Source of the DNA: an uncultured Clostridia bacterium
GTDB taxonomy: Bacteria; Bacillota; Clostridia; TANB77; CAG-508
Direction of reading: 5' to 3'
NCBI GenBank assembly: GCA_949077355.1
Contig: CARUQW010000052.1
Location: 1,138 to 10,732, forward strand
DNA length: 9,595 nucleotides
Shown here: positions 1 to 6,788 of the stretch, piece after piece
Layout of the letters: each line of letters begins with the position of its first letter
Numbering within the stretch: position 1 is the first letter of the stretch
The notes under the pieces: generated by a model
Database searches by the model: none
Told to the model about the DNA's origin: nothing
What the model saw: only the letters and a program-made list of their open reading frames with translations
Made by a program: the position numbers and the translations under genes

Positions 1-1047
1 CATCTCCCCATTAATAACTTCTATTCCTTTTATTAATTCATTGCTTTTAATATAATAATAAGATGGCAATACATGTGCAATTTTCAATACAAAATCAGGT
101 AGCCATTCCATTGGAACAAATGCGCCACATAAAAAACAAGAACCAAGAGCTACTACATTTACAATTCCATTAATTGCATTTTTATTATTTACTAATGTAC
201 CGATTAAAAAAGCTATTGTAATGGCACATATCGTAAATACGAAGGAATTTATAATGTACAAGAACCCATGTGGTGTAAACATGATATCTCCAATTAATAT
301 AAAACTTAATAATACATAAAATAACCACAAGCAGGCTGCAAACAAACTATTGGATAATAATAATTTGGCATTATACTCTTTATAATTCATGCTACTAATC
401 ATGGTTCTTTTCGCTATTTTCTCATCTTTGAAACTAGATAATATCAAACAAATTACATATACACATCCTGCTAATATACTGTAATTCGCAAAATTGTAAT
501 ATAAAGTAGCCTTATTTAAAGTATTCGTATCCAATTTAGAAGTAATTTCTACTTTTGCTTGTTTAGCTAATGTCTCATTTATTTTTTCAATTACTGTTTC
601 TTCTTCCCTTATATTTTTTTGATATAGACTTGCCACTTTTAGGTATCTTTCCAACATCATCTCTGCTAAAGAAGATTGATAATCTCCTGTACTTTTTATT
701 TCAATTTCAGGATTTTTACCATTTAAAAAGTCTTCCCTATAATTTTGAGGTATGTAGATAATATAATTTACATCTCGATAAAATAAAGCATCATCAATCG
801 CTTGCTCATCATCCTTTATGTCTATTATTTCACTATTTTCTTTTAAATACTTAATTAAATTTTTTGTAATTCCTTCTTCTTTATCTCGATTTATTATTAA
901 AATATCTGGTTTACTTGCTACAAAACTTGTACTATTTTCACTGGTTTGCATATTAAATGCACCAAAAAAAATCAACAATACAGTGTACAAAATAATCGTT
1001 ATTTTACATTTATTTAATACTTTCAAAAAAGCTCTAAATACTGTCAT
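1..1047 (-). CDS. ABC-2 type permease, second of two (3' end beyond window)
   Basis: An open frame of 349 codons runs from ATG at 1047 to the window edge without a stop, so the C-terminus is missing. It reads as an ABC-2 (ABC2_membrane_3-like) exporter permease: an N-terminal membrane helix (about residues 14-31), an extracellular region rich in charged residues (about 35-185), then a C-terminal cluster of hydrophobic helices from about residue 190, with the typical ending pattern CGAFVPMEWLPDF. About one helix or less is probably lost. The ribosome binding site AAGGAGG lies 7 nt upstream of the ATG and is embedded in the last codons of the upstream permease gene, which overlaps this one by 14 nt, so translational coupling is likely. 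It belongs to the TetR-ATPase-permease operon and should form a heterodimeric membrane domain with the other permease. Family assignment is by fold pattern; the substrate is unknown. Confidence 0.85.
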   Translation of the reverse strand, partial: MTVFRAFLKVLNKCKITIILYTVLLIFFGAFNMQTSENSTSFVASKPDILIINRDKEEGITKNLIKYLKENSEIIDIKDDEQAIDDALFYRDVNYIIYIPQNYREDFLNGKNPEIEIKSTGDYQSSLAEMMLERYLKVASLYQKNIREEETVIEKINETLAKQAKVEITSKLDTNTLNKATLYYNFANYSILAGCVYVICLILSSFKDEKIAKRTMISSMNYKEYNAKLLLSNSLFAACLWLFYVLLSFILIGDIMFTPHGFLYIINSFVFTICAITIAFLIGTLVNNKNAINGIVNVVALGSCFLCGAFVPMEWLPDFVLKIAHVLPSYYYIKSNELIKGIEVINGEM

Positions 1048-2213
1048 ATGTTTGCCTCCTTAAACTATGATAGGAAATCATTATCATAATAATAGCAAAA
1101 AGCAATAAACTTACTATATTAAAATAATAGCGATTTAGTGTATTATAATAATATAAAGAATAAAAACCATCTGTTATCATACTAGCAGGATTTATTTTAT
1201 TAACAATTGGTATGTTTTTGTCTACTATATATTTCATAGTAATTCCCATCATTCCTGATAGGAAACACCCTAACATAGTAACAGATATAACAATTCCTGT
1301 TTTTACCCCTTCATTTGTTTTTACTACTGTTCCAATTGCTAATCCCATAGATAAACCTGCCAAGCTTCCCACAGCCCCTAATAAAATAATAAGTGGCAAA
1401 TTACTTCCATAGTCTACTTTTAAAACAAAAATAGTATAAACAAACAAAATAGCTAAACCAATCATTTGTGCTACATATCCTGCTAAAACACTACTAAGTA
1501 CCATTTTTGCTTTGCTGATTGGTGCTACTGATACTCTTTTTCCATTATGACTCATATTGGCTAGGTTTTGGTTAATTGCTACCATTCCCAATATTCCACC
1601 ATATAGGCATGCCATAGCTATTAAAGTATAAAATTCTATCATGGTATAACTTAAATTGGAATTGGATACATTTTCAATTCTTACTTCTTGTTCTTGTACC
1701 ATCTCTAATACATTTTTATAAATCTTCTCATAATCTAAATGATAATTTCCTCTCATCATTTCTTTTTCAATTTCATCCTTAGCAAGATTTCCTACTATTT
1801 CTGTATTTTGTACAATTTCTTCTGTTACATATTTGAAAATTGTTTCATTAATTCCATTGGATTGAAAAATCACTCTTGGTTTTTCTTCTAATATCATATA
1901 TCCTACTATTTCATCATCTTGTAATAATTTTTTTGCTTCCTCTTCTGTTACATATTTTGTATCAAATAGTCTATCTTCACTATTTTCATCACTCAATTCT
2001 TCAAAAGCTTCTTGAAAAATTTTATTATCTTTGAATTCCTGGTTTTCTACAATTGCTATGTTAATTATCTCTAATTTTTCACTATTTTCTATATCAGAAA
2101 ATGCCATATTAAAAAAGGTTCCGAAGAATAATAGGAAAAGCATAAGTCCAAAATATTAACATTCTATTTCGAAATAGTGTTTTTAAAGCATATTTAAAGT
2201 TATGAATAAACAT
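1034..2213 (-). CDS. ABC-2 type permease, first of two, interrupted by a +1 frameshift at about 2123
   Basis: The natural start is ATG at 2213, which overlaps the stop of the ATPase gene by one base (TAATG). The first 30 codons (MFIHNFKYALKTLFRNR, then MLIFWTYAFPIIL) form a typical ABC-2 permease N-terminus but then run into a stop. The rest of the protein (GTFFNMAFSDIENSEK onward) continues in another frame. Removing the single C at 2123 joins IIL to GTFF and gives one protein of 392 residues. Its layout is an N-terminal helix, an extracellular domain (about 50-190) and five or six C-terminal helices ending in SLRRQTYDSI. A reading that starts at 2143 would lose the N-terminal cytoplasmic segment. 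It may be a pseudogene, an assembly error or a recoded gene; the remainder is intact with no other lesion. It pairs with the downstream permease and the ATPase as an exporter. The reading of the family is good; whether the protein is made is open. Confidence 0.8.
2120..2126 (-). other. Frameshift site CTT-CGGA in permease gene
   Basis: In the frame of the upstream start the codons read ATT CTT CGG AAC. The downstream frame needs GGA ACC directly after CTT, so one base (C2123) is extra, or the ribosome must shift +1, or read CGGA as one glycine. CTT can slip to TTC, which is reminiscent of known CUU-type +1 slippery sites, but this is inference. Confidence 0.65.
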
Positions 2214-3152
2214 TAGTCTCGAAGCTCCTTTCCTGTTAACTCTAAAAATACATCATTTAAAGTTGGTCTTTCTGAATAGATTTTATTATATTGGATTTCT
2301 TCTTTTTTCAAATACTCCATTAGCTCTACTAAATTATTTTCACCTTTTTTATAAGTAACCAATAATATATTTCCACGATAATCTACATCCTCTACTTGTT
2401 GCATTTTTCGAATTGTTTCTATGTATTTAGAATCTAAGTTATTTACTTCTACTGTTACTTTTTCTTCTATTTTAGCCAATTCTTTTAGTTCATCCGTAGT
2501 CCCACTTGCTAATACTTTTCCTTTATCCAAAATAATTACTCGATCACAAATCATTTCCACTTCTTCCATATAATGTGTTGTATATACAATTGTCGCACCA
2601 TTATCTCTTAGTTTTTTAATTCCATCTAATATATTATTTCTACTTTGTGGGTCTACTGCAACCGTTGGTTCATCTAAAAATATAAGGGTTGGCTTATGAG
2701 CAATTCCACAGGCTATGTTTAATCTTCTAAGCAAACCACCTGATAATTGTTTTGGGTAAAATTTTCTAAATTCTTCTAATCCTACTAATTCAATTGCTTC
2801 GTTTATATATTGTTTTCTTTTCTTTTTATCTTTAATATACAGTCCACAAAAGTAATCAATATTATCTTGTACCGTTAATTCTTCAAATACTGCTACATCC
2901 TGAAATACAACCCCTAATTTTGCTTTGATATCATAAGCATCTGGTTTCATTTCTTTTCCAAAAATTTTTATTTTTCCTTGGTTAAAATTCAATAAAGCTA
3001 AAATACAATTAATGGTAGTCGATTTTCCGCTTCCATTTGGTCCGTAATAGACCTAGTATTTCTCCTTCCTGTACTTCTAATGATAAATTGTCAATTGCCT
3101 TTAATTCTTTGTATTGTTTTGTCAAGTTTTCAATTTCAATCACATGATTCAT
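2213..3152 (-). CDS. ABC transporter ATP-binding protein of ABC-2 exporter, frameshifted inside Walker A at about 3044
   Basis: The start is ATG at 3152, overlapping the stop of the TetR gene by 4 nt (ATGA). The first 36 codons (MNHVIEIENLTKQYKELKA... EGEILGLL) are a classic ABC N-terminus. They then run out of frame, and the frame carrying Walker A (GPNGSGKST) begins after an extra C at 3044. Restoring the frame gives 312 residues, the usual length for this family: Walker A at 37-45, Q-loop glutamine at about 84, signature LSGGLLRR at 136-143, Walker B LIFLDEPT at 156-163 and the switch histidine in TTHYMEE at about 193. The C-terminal domain (about 220-312) resembles that of DrrA/CcmA-type exporters and ends TGKELRD. 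A TTG-initiated reading from 2992 would lack Walker A and could not bind ATP. The protein would power the two permeases encoded directly downstream. Whether it is functional depends on how the frameshift is resolved. Confidence 0.85.
3041..3047 (-). other. Frameshift site TTA-CGGA in ABC ATPase gene
   Basis: The initiating frame reads GGT CTA TTA CGG ACC AAA and soon stops. Dropping C3044 gives GGT CTA TTA GGA CCA AAT GGA, which is the expected GLLGPNG of Walker A. The lesion has the same form as the one in the next gene: an extra C in front of GGA, creating the quadruplet CGGA at a glycine position. Confidence 0.7.
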
Positions 3153-3736
3153 TTTTCTTTTTTCCTTTCTTCATTTTTCTTAGACTTAAATCCTTCTAGC
3201 ATTTCTACAACTGTATTTTCTAATAAACTGCCTATTTCTTCTTCCGAAAACTCTACTGTTTTAGTAGCAACCAAACAAGCAATGCCATGGGTAAATATCC
3301 ATACTTTTACATGAAACTTTTTTTGTTCTTCATAAGATAAACCTGTAAGTTCTTGTCCCGCTTTTATGACATCATCCCCCACTTTATCTGCCATCACAAA
3401 ACTTTCAGCATTTAGCGTGGTTTTTTGCATAAAAATAATTTTAAAGAACTCTGGATAATCTTTTGCAAATTTAATATATCCTAATCCCATTTGCTTATAT
3501 TTCTTTTCTTTCTTTTCTCCTTGTAACATATACTCTTGATATTTTCCATAAATTTTTCCATAAACCTCTTTTTTTAGTTTTTCCATATCCTTAAAATGTC
3601 TAAAAATCGGATGAACGGATGAATCCAATTCCGCTGCAATTCTTCTTGCATTAACACCTTCAAAACCTTCTTTCTCTACTATTCTATAAGCGGTATTTAA
3701 TACGTCATCTTTTTGGAAAATCATTCTTGGTGGCAT
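3149..3736 (-). CDS. TetR/AcrR family transcriptional regulator with WHG-type C-terminal domain
   Basis: About 195 residues. The N-terminal part carries a TetR helix-turn-helix (KDDVLNTAYRIVEKEGF, then VNARRIAAELDSSVHPIFRHF) of roughly 45 residues near the start. The C-terminal ligand domain contains VWIFTHGIA, the W-x(3)-HG signature of the WHG group. Two start codons are possible. ATG at 3748 directly abuts the AAAGGAG ribosome binding site with no spacer, so ATG at 3736 (MPPRMIFQ), 12 nt downstream of GGAG, is preferred. The gene is first in an operon with the ABC exporter and overlaps the ATPase start by 4 nt. A well-formed promoter with an overlapping 32-bp inverted repeat lies directly upstream, so it most likely represses its own operon and is released by an exporter substrate. 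The lysine/glutamate-rich tail is ordinary. Effector unknown. Confidence 0.9.
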   Translation of the reverse strand: MPPRMIFQKDDVLNTAYRIVEKEGFEGVNARRIAAELDSSVHPIFRHFKDMEKLKKEVYGKIYGKYQEYMLQGEKKEKKYKQMGLGYIKFAKDYPEFFKIIFMQKTTLNAESFVMADKVGDDVIKAGQELTGLSYEEQKKFHVKVWIFTHGIACLVATKTVEFSEEEIGSLLENTVVEMLEGFKSKKNEERKKEK

Positions 3737-3756
3737 TTTATTTTTCATCTCCTTTC

Positions 3757-3788
3757 AAATAACTCTTGTTACCTAACATTTGTTATTT
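3757..3788. promoter_or_regulatory. Probable TetR operator (imperfect 32-bp palindrome)
   Basis: Outer arms AAATAAC (3757-3763) and GTTATTT (3782-3788) are perfect complements. Inner arms TGTTA (3767-3771) and TAACA (3774-3778) are also perfect, around a CC centre. It overlaps the -10 box of the operon promoter and ends just before the ribosome binding site, the standard place for autorepression by the adjacent TetR protein. The binding protein is inferred from position. Confidence 0.75.
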
Positions 3789-3813
3789 TATCACTTATAA
3801 TTTCTCCTGTCTA
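3785..3813 (-). promoter_or_regulatory. Sigma-A promoter of the TetR-exporter operon
   Basis: The -35 box TAGACA (3813-3808), a 17-bp spacer and the -10 box TAAAAT (3790-3785) each differ from consensus at one position. The predicted start, at about 3778, falls inside the palindrome at 3757-3788. Confidence 0.7.
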
Positions 3814-3825
3814 TAATTTCTCATC

Positions 3826-3856
3826 AAAAAAAGGAAAATCAATTCGATTTCCCTTT
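3826..3856 (-). terminator. Intrinsic terminator after the nucleotidase gene
   Basis: On the minus strand the stem AAAGGGAAATC / GATTTTCCTTT (one imperfect pair, loop GAATT) is followed by a run of seven T counting the stem end. It starts 7 nt after the nucleotidase stop and separates that operon from the TetR operon promoter. Confidence 0.75.
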
Positions 3857-3862
3857 AATCCA

Positions 3863-4471
3863 TTATAAGCTTTCTTTTATTTTTGCATATATCTCATCCC
3901 AATTATGACATCGGCAAATATTTTCATTTTCTATCCCTTGATTATATCCCCAGTCATAACATATCATCTTGGTTATCTGAGATAATTCTTTTAAATTTTG
4001 TGGAGAATCTTCTATCATAATATCAATCTTTTTTTCTATAATATGGCTTGACTTATCTTCTTCTGAAAATATAATTTCATCATAAACAATATCATTCTTG
4101 TTAAGCCATTCTTTTACTGTATTTCTCATTTTTTCTCTTAGCTCACTACCTTCTCCAAATTGCTTCTCTGTCTTAGGACTAGCCAACCATCTAGCTGTTA
4201 TAATGTATAATCGATGCCCATCTTTCTTCAATTTTTTTATGTTTTCAGCAGCTCCTAAAAGAGGGGGATTTTCTTCAGCATACTGAAATATATGTTTAAA
4301 CCAAAAATCTAAATCGGTTTCTCTGTCCCAATCAAATACTTCTTCTGAGGAATAAGCATCTGGATTTACTAATCTTCCTTTTTTGTATTGTTCACAATAT
4401 TTTATTCCCTCTTCAATGGTAAATTTTCTAATATCCGTTAATACACCATCTATATCAATCCCTACATTCAT
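3863..4471 (-). CDS. HAD-superfamily 5'-nucleotidase (NT5C / YqfW-like)
   Basis: The protein has 202 residues and starts with the HAD motif I DIDGVLTD (residues 6-13, nucleophile Asp6 and acid/base Asp8). Motif II is the threonine in YIITAR (Thr92), the likely motif III lysine is Lys140 in SEEDKSSHI, and motif IV is MIEDSP (152-157). Length and motif pattern fit the 5'-nucleotidase, deoxy (pyrimidine), cytosolic family and its Bacillus YqfW relatives, which hydrolyse nucleoside monophosphates or similar small phosphoesters in the cytoplasm. The exact substrate cannot be read from sequence. AAAGGAGG lies 6 nt before the ATG. The start overlaps the end of the ABC-F gene by 17 nt, so the two are co-transcribed, probably translationally coupled, and subject to the same leader RNA. 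Confidence 0.88.
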   Translation of the reverse strand: MNVGIDIDGVLTDIRKFTIEEGIKYCEQYKKGRLVNPDAYSSEEVFDWDRETDLDFWFKHIFQYAEENPPLLGAAENIKKLKKDGHRLYIITARWLASPKTEKQFGEGSELREKMRNTVKEWLNKNDIVYDEIIFSEEDKSSHIIEKKIDIMIEDSPQNLKELSQITKMICYDWGYNQGIENENICRCHNWDEIYAKIKESL

Positions 4472-6383
4472 TTATTTCCTCCTTTTCTTCATTTAGTATT
4501 TCCCACTCTAACATTTTAGTTTCTATTTCTTCTTCTATTTTTTTCATTTCATCTTGTAATTCCTTTAGCCTTATATAATCAGTTGCTAATTCTTCTCTTT
4601 GCATTTCTTCTTTTATTTTTTCTATTTGTACCTCTTTTTCTTCTATCTCTGTTTCTATTTTCTTAATTTTATTTTGTCTTCTAGCAATTTCTTTATTTCT
4701 TAAATATTGATTATTTGTACTTTTTTTCTTACTTTGTGTCAAACTTTCTTTCCTTACTGATTCTTGTTCTTTGCTTTCTTTATATCGCATATATTCTTCA
4801 TAATTACCATTAAAATAAACTACTCCTTCTGGTTCAAAAGCAAGAATCGAATCTGCTATTTTATTAACAAAATATCGATCATGCGAAACAAAGATTAAAC
4901 TTCCTTTATATTCTTGTAATATATTTTCTAAGCTTTCTTTTCCTACTATATCCATATGGTTCGTTGGTTCATCTAGCAACAATAAATTGGCTTCTTTTTT
5001 AAAAATTTTACATAGTTGTAAGCGTACTTTTTCTCCTCCTGACAAAACTTTAATTTCTTTAAAAACATCTTCTCCTGAAAACAGAAAGGCACCTAATGCT
5101 TGTCTCACTTTTGTCGTAGTCAAATTAGGAAAGTCTTTGCTAAAATCATCAAAAATAGTAGAATTCCTGTCTAATGACTCCATTTGTTGGTCAAAATACT
5201 CCTTTTTTACATGGTAACCATATTCATATTCACCACCTAATTGTGAAATAGCACCTATCAAAGTTTTTAACAAAGTTGATTTTCCTTTTCCATTTTCCCC
5301 AATAATAGCAAGTTTTTGCCCCTTATATAATTCAAAGGATACTTCTGCCAATATTTTATCATATCCAATTTGTAAATTCTTTGCTGCTACTACTAATTTT
5401 CCACTTTCTACTGGTATATTAAAATTGGCATGGAAGGTCTTTAAATCATATTGATTTGGTTCCTCTATGATATCCATTTGTTCAATCTTTTTCAATTTTG
5501 AAAGTGCCATTTTGGCTTTAGATGGTTTATAACGAAATCTATCTGCAATAGCCTGTAATCTTTTGATTTCTTTTTGCTGATATTCATAGTCTTTTAATTG
5601 TTTTTCATAATTAACTCTTTTTTGTTTTTCAAAGAAAGAATAATTTCCTGTATATTCTGTAATAGCTGCATATTCTATTTCATATACTTTATTAACAATT
5701 TTATCCAAAAACATTCTATCATGAGAAACAATTACAACTGCTTTTGGATAATTTTTTAAATAGTTTTCCAGCCATTCAATTGTTGTTATATCCAAATGGT
5801 TTGTTGGCTCATCTAATAATAAAATATCTGGTTTACTCAATAATAGTTTTAAAAAAGCTATTTTTGTTTTTTGTCCTCCTGAAAATTCCTTTATTTTTTT
5901 GTTCTTATCCTCTTCTGTGAAGCCAAATTTTCGTATCGCTGTTTCATATTCCTTCTTGTAAAGATATCCACCTTGTTGCTCATATTTATCTAAACTTTCT
6001 GTATATTCTTTTATTAATTTGTCATCTGATTTTATTTGAAGTTGTTCTTGCAGATAGTTAATTTTGCTTTCTAATGTGATAATATTTTCGTAGGATTTTA
6101 AAATTTCTTGTAAAAAGGTATTATTAGAATTTTCAAATTCAATTTGTTTTAAATGTCCTATTATCGGTATTCCTTGTTTATAAACTCCAAATTTGGTTTC
6201 TCCAATTCCTTCTTCTAGCATTTCGTTATCTAAAATGGATTTTAATAATGTTGTTTTTCCACATCCATTTTTTCCAACAATTGCTATTTTGTCTTTTTCT
6301 TTTATTTCAAAGTTGATTTCTTCTAGTATGGTTTCAGCTCCATACGATATAGCTCCATTTACAATTTTGTAATTCATTTCCAC
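4455..6383 (-). CDS. ABC-F family ATPase (YdiF-like ribosome-associated protein)
   Basis: The protein has 642 residues, two ABC domains and no membrane segments. Domain 1: Walker A GKNGCGKTT (37-45), signature FSGGQKTK (167-174), Walker B plus DEPTNHLD (187-198), SHDR (220-223). Linker (about 245-310): charged helices with RFRYKPSKAKMALSKLKKIE, the region that contacts P-site tRNA in ABC-F proteins. Domain 2: Walker A GENGKGKST (362-370), signature LSGGEKVR (447-454), DEPTNHMD (471-478), SHDR (500-503). The C-terminus (about 555-642) is a lysine/glutamate-rich coiled coil. Length and linker match the YdiF group, translation factors related to antibiotic-resistance ABC-F proteins. GTG at 6383 sits 5 nt after AAGGA; ATG at 6377 is the alternative start. 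The long leader with a terminator (6485-6613) suggests conditional expression. A weak internal promoter (TTGTTG 6490-6485, TATAAA 6468-6463) could give basal transcription. It is co-transcribed with the nucleotidase gene. Confidence 0.93.
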   Translation of the reverse strand: MEMNYKIVNGAISYGAETILEEINFEIKEKDKIAIVGKNGCGKTTLLKSILDNEMLEEGIGETKFGVYKQGIPIIGHLKQIEFENSNNTFLQEILKSYENIITLESKINYLQEQLQIKSDDKLIKEYTESLDKYEQQGGYLYKKEYETAIRKFGFTEEDKNKKIKEFSGGQKTKIAFLKLLLSKPDILLLDEPTNHLDITTIEWLENYLKNYPKAVVIVSHDRMFLDKIVNKVYEIEYAAITEYTGNYSFFEKQKRVNYEKQLKDYEYQQKEIKRLQAIADRFRYKPSKAKMALSKLKKIEQMDIIEEPNQYDLKTFHANFNIPVESGKLVVAAKNLQIGYDKILAEVSFELYKGQKLAIIGENGKGKSTLLKTLIGAISQLGGEYEYGYHVKKEYFDQQMESLDRNSTIFDDFSKDFPNLTTTKVRQALGAFLFSGEDVFKEIKVLSGGEKVRLQLCKIFKKEANLLLLDEPTNHMDIVGKESLENILQEYKGSLIFVSHDRYFVNKIADSILAFEPEGVVYFNGNYEEYMRYKESKEQESVRKESLTQSKKKSTNNQYLRNKEIARRQNKIKKIETEIEEKEVQIEKIKEEMQREELATDYIRLKELQDEMKKIEEEIETKMLEWEILNEEKEEINECRD

Positions 6384-6393
6384 TTCATTCCTT

Positions 6394-6465
6394 TTTTGCC
6401 AAAGGGAACGGACCTTTTTGGCAATTTTTATTTAAATTTTTTCATAGCAAAAGCTAATTCATTTT
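6394..6465 (+). repeat. 72-bp inverted repeat, left copy
   Basis: It begins with a palindromic core: TTTTGCCAAAGGG, a short centre with ACGGA, then CCTTTTTGGCAA. It continues as TTTTTATTTAAATTTTTTCA and then ATAG, AAAAGCTAATT and ATTTT. The same 72 bases occur in opposite orientation at 7456-7385 with only four differences. The core hairpin followed by T's would act as a terminator for plus-strand transcription. Its outer end is 11 bp from the ABC-F start codon, so the ABC-F ribosome binding site directly abuts the repeat. Confidence 0.85.
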
Positions 6466-6484
6466 ATAACATTCATCTCATTTC

Positions 6485-6613
6485 CAACAAAAAATCCACC
6501 TCCGAAAAGGTAGATTTTTATTAACATTTGTCCACCTATGCACTTGTACCCCGCAAATAGGGTTGCGGCTAACATTTGATTTGGACAAGATACTACTATG
6601 TATCTCTATTATT
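6485..6613 (-). ncRNA. Structured leader RNA / candidate riboswitch or attenuator of the ABC-F gene
   Basis: An island richer in G and C lies between a strong promoter and an intrinsic terminator. Visible pairings in order: hairpin AGATAC/GTATCT (6605-6600 with 6593-6588); long-range helix TTGTCCA/TGGACAA (6588-6582 with 6534-6528); inside it, hairpin CCGCAA/TTGCGG (6568-6563 with 6556-6551). The loop of that hairpin contains CCTAT (6561-6557), complementary to ATAGG (6539-6535), giving a 5-bp pseudoknot that would stack on the long helix. AGGTGGA at 6537-6531 is identical to the 3' arm of the terminator (6501-6495) and can pair with its 5' arm TCTACCT (6514-6508) as an antiterminator. Forming the pseudoknot and the long helix would free the terminator. 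I could not match it to any riboswitch class I know. Ligand or inducer unknown; an antibiotic or ribosome signal is possible given the ABC-F gene. Confidence 0.65.
6490..6519 (-). terminator. Intrinsic terminator within the ABC-F leader
   Basis: On the minus strand the 12-bp stem AAAAATCTACCT / AGGTGGATTTTT has loop TTTCGG and continues the T run (GATTTTTTGTT). The one non-Watson-Crick pair is G-U on the minus strand but C-A on the plus strand, supporting minus-strand use. It lies more than 100 nt before the ABC-F start, so full read-through is needed for expression from the upstream promoter. Confidence 0.8.
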
Positions 6614-6619
6614 ATATTC

Positions 6620-6649
6620 ATTATAGCCTTTTTTATTAACAAAAGTCAA
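6620..6649 (-). promoter_or_regulatory. Strong sigma-A promoter of the ABC-F leader RNA
   Basis: TTGACT (6649-6644), an 18-bp spacer and a perfect TATAAT (6625-6620). It is the best promoter match in the window. Transcription should start at about 6613, giving a leader of roughly 230 nt before the ABC-F start codon. Confidence 0.8.
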
Positions 6650-6734
6650 TACTTTTTCAAGATTTTCATACGTCTTTTTTCTTGCTGCTAAATTTAAAAC
6701 TAAATACATAAAAATAATGATAACTTATACATAC

Positions 6735-6770
6735 AAAAATGCTACTATTATCCCTAATAGTAGCATTTTT
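6735..6770 (-). terminator. Perfect intrinsic terminator after the 158-residue gene
   Basis: A 16-bp perfect stem (AAAAATGCTACTATTA and its complement) surrounds a 4-nt loop, with T's at the end of the stem on both strands. It starts 18 nt after the stop at 6789 and isolates this gene from the leader RNA promoter downstream. It could also work bidirectionally. Confidence 0.85.
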
Positions 6771-6788
6771 GTTAACTTTAATTGAGAT

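Noticed and set aside
570..1412. Plus-strand open frames at 570-761, 818-1063 and 1212-1412
   Set aside because: They lie antisense inside the permease genes, have no ribosome binding sites and read as hydrophobic antisense of membrane helices.
3114..5217. Plus-strand open frames at 3114-3314, 4098-4286 and 4987-5217
   Set aside because: Antisense to the TetR, nucleotidase and ABC-F genes, without start signals.
6461..6575. 38-codon open frame (minus strand, ATG 6575) running through the leader RNA and terminator, as a possible leader peptide
   Set aside because: No ribosome binding site precedes it, a second frame from TTG 6588 is equally open, and the sequence is better explained by RNA pairing. 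Ribosome-mediated attenuation is not excluded.
6485..6613. Assignment of the leader RNA to a known riboswitch class, tRNA, 6S or SRP RNA
   Set aside because: None of the conserved core sequences I know for these RNAs is visible; size and pairing pattern do not fit.
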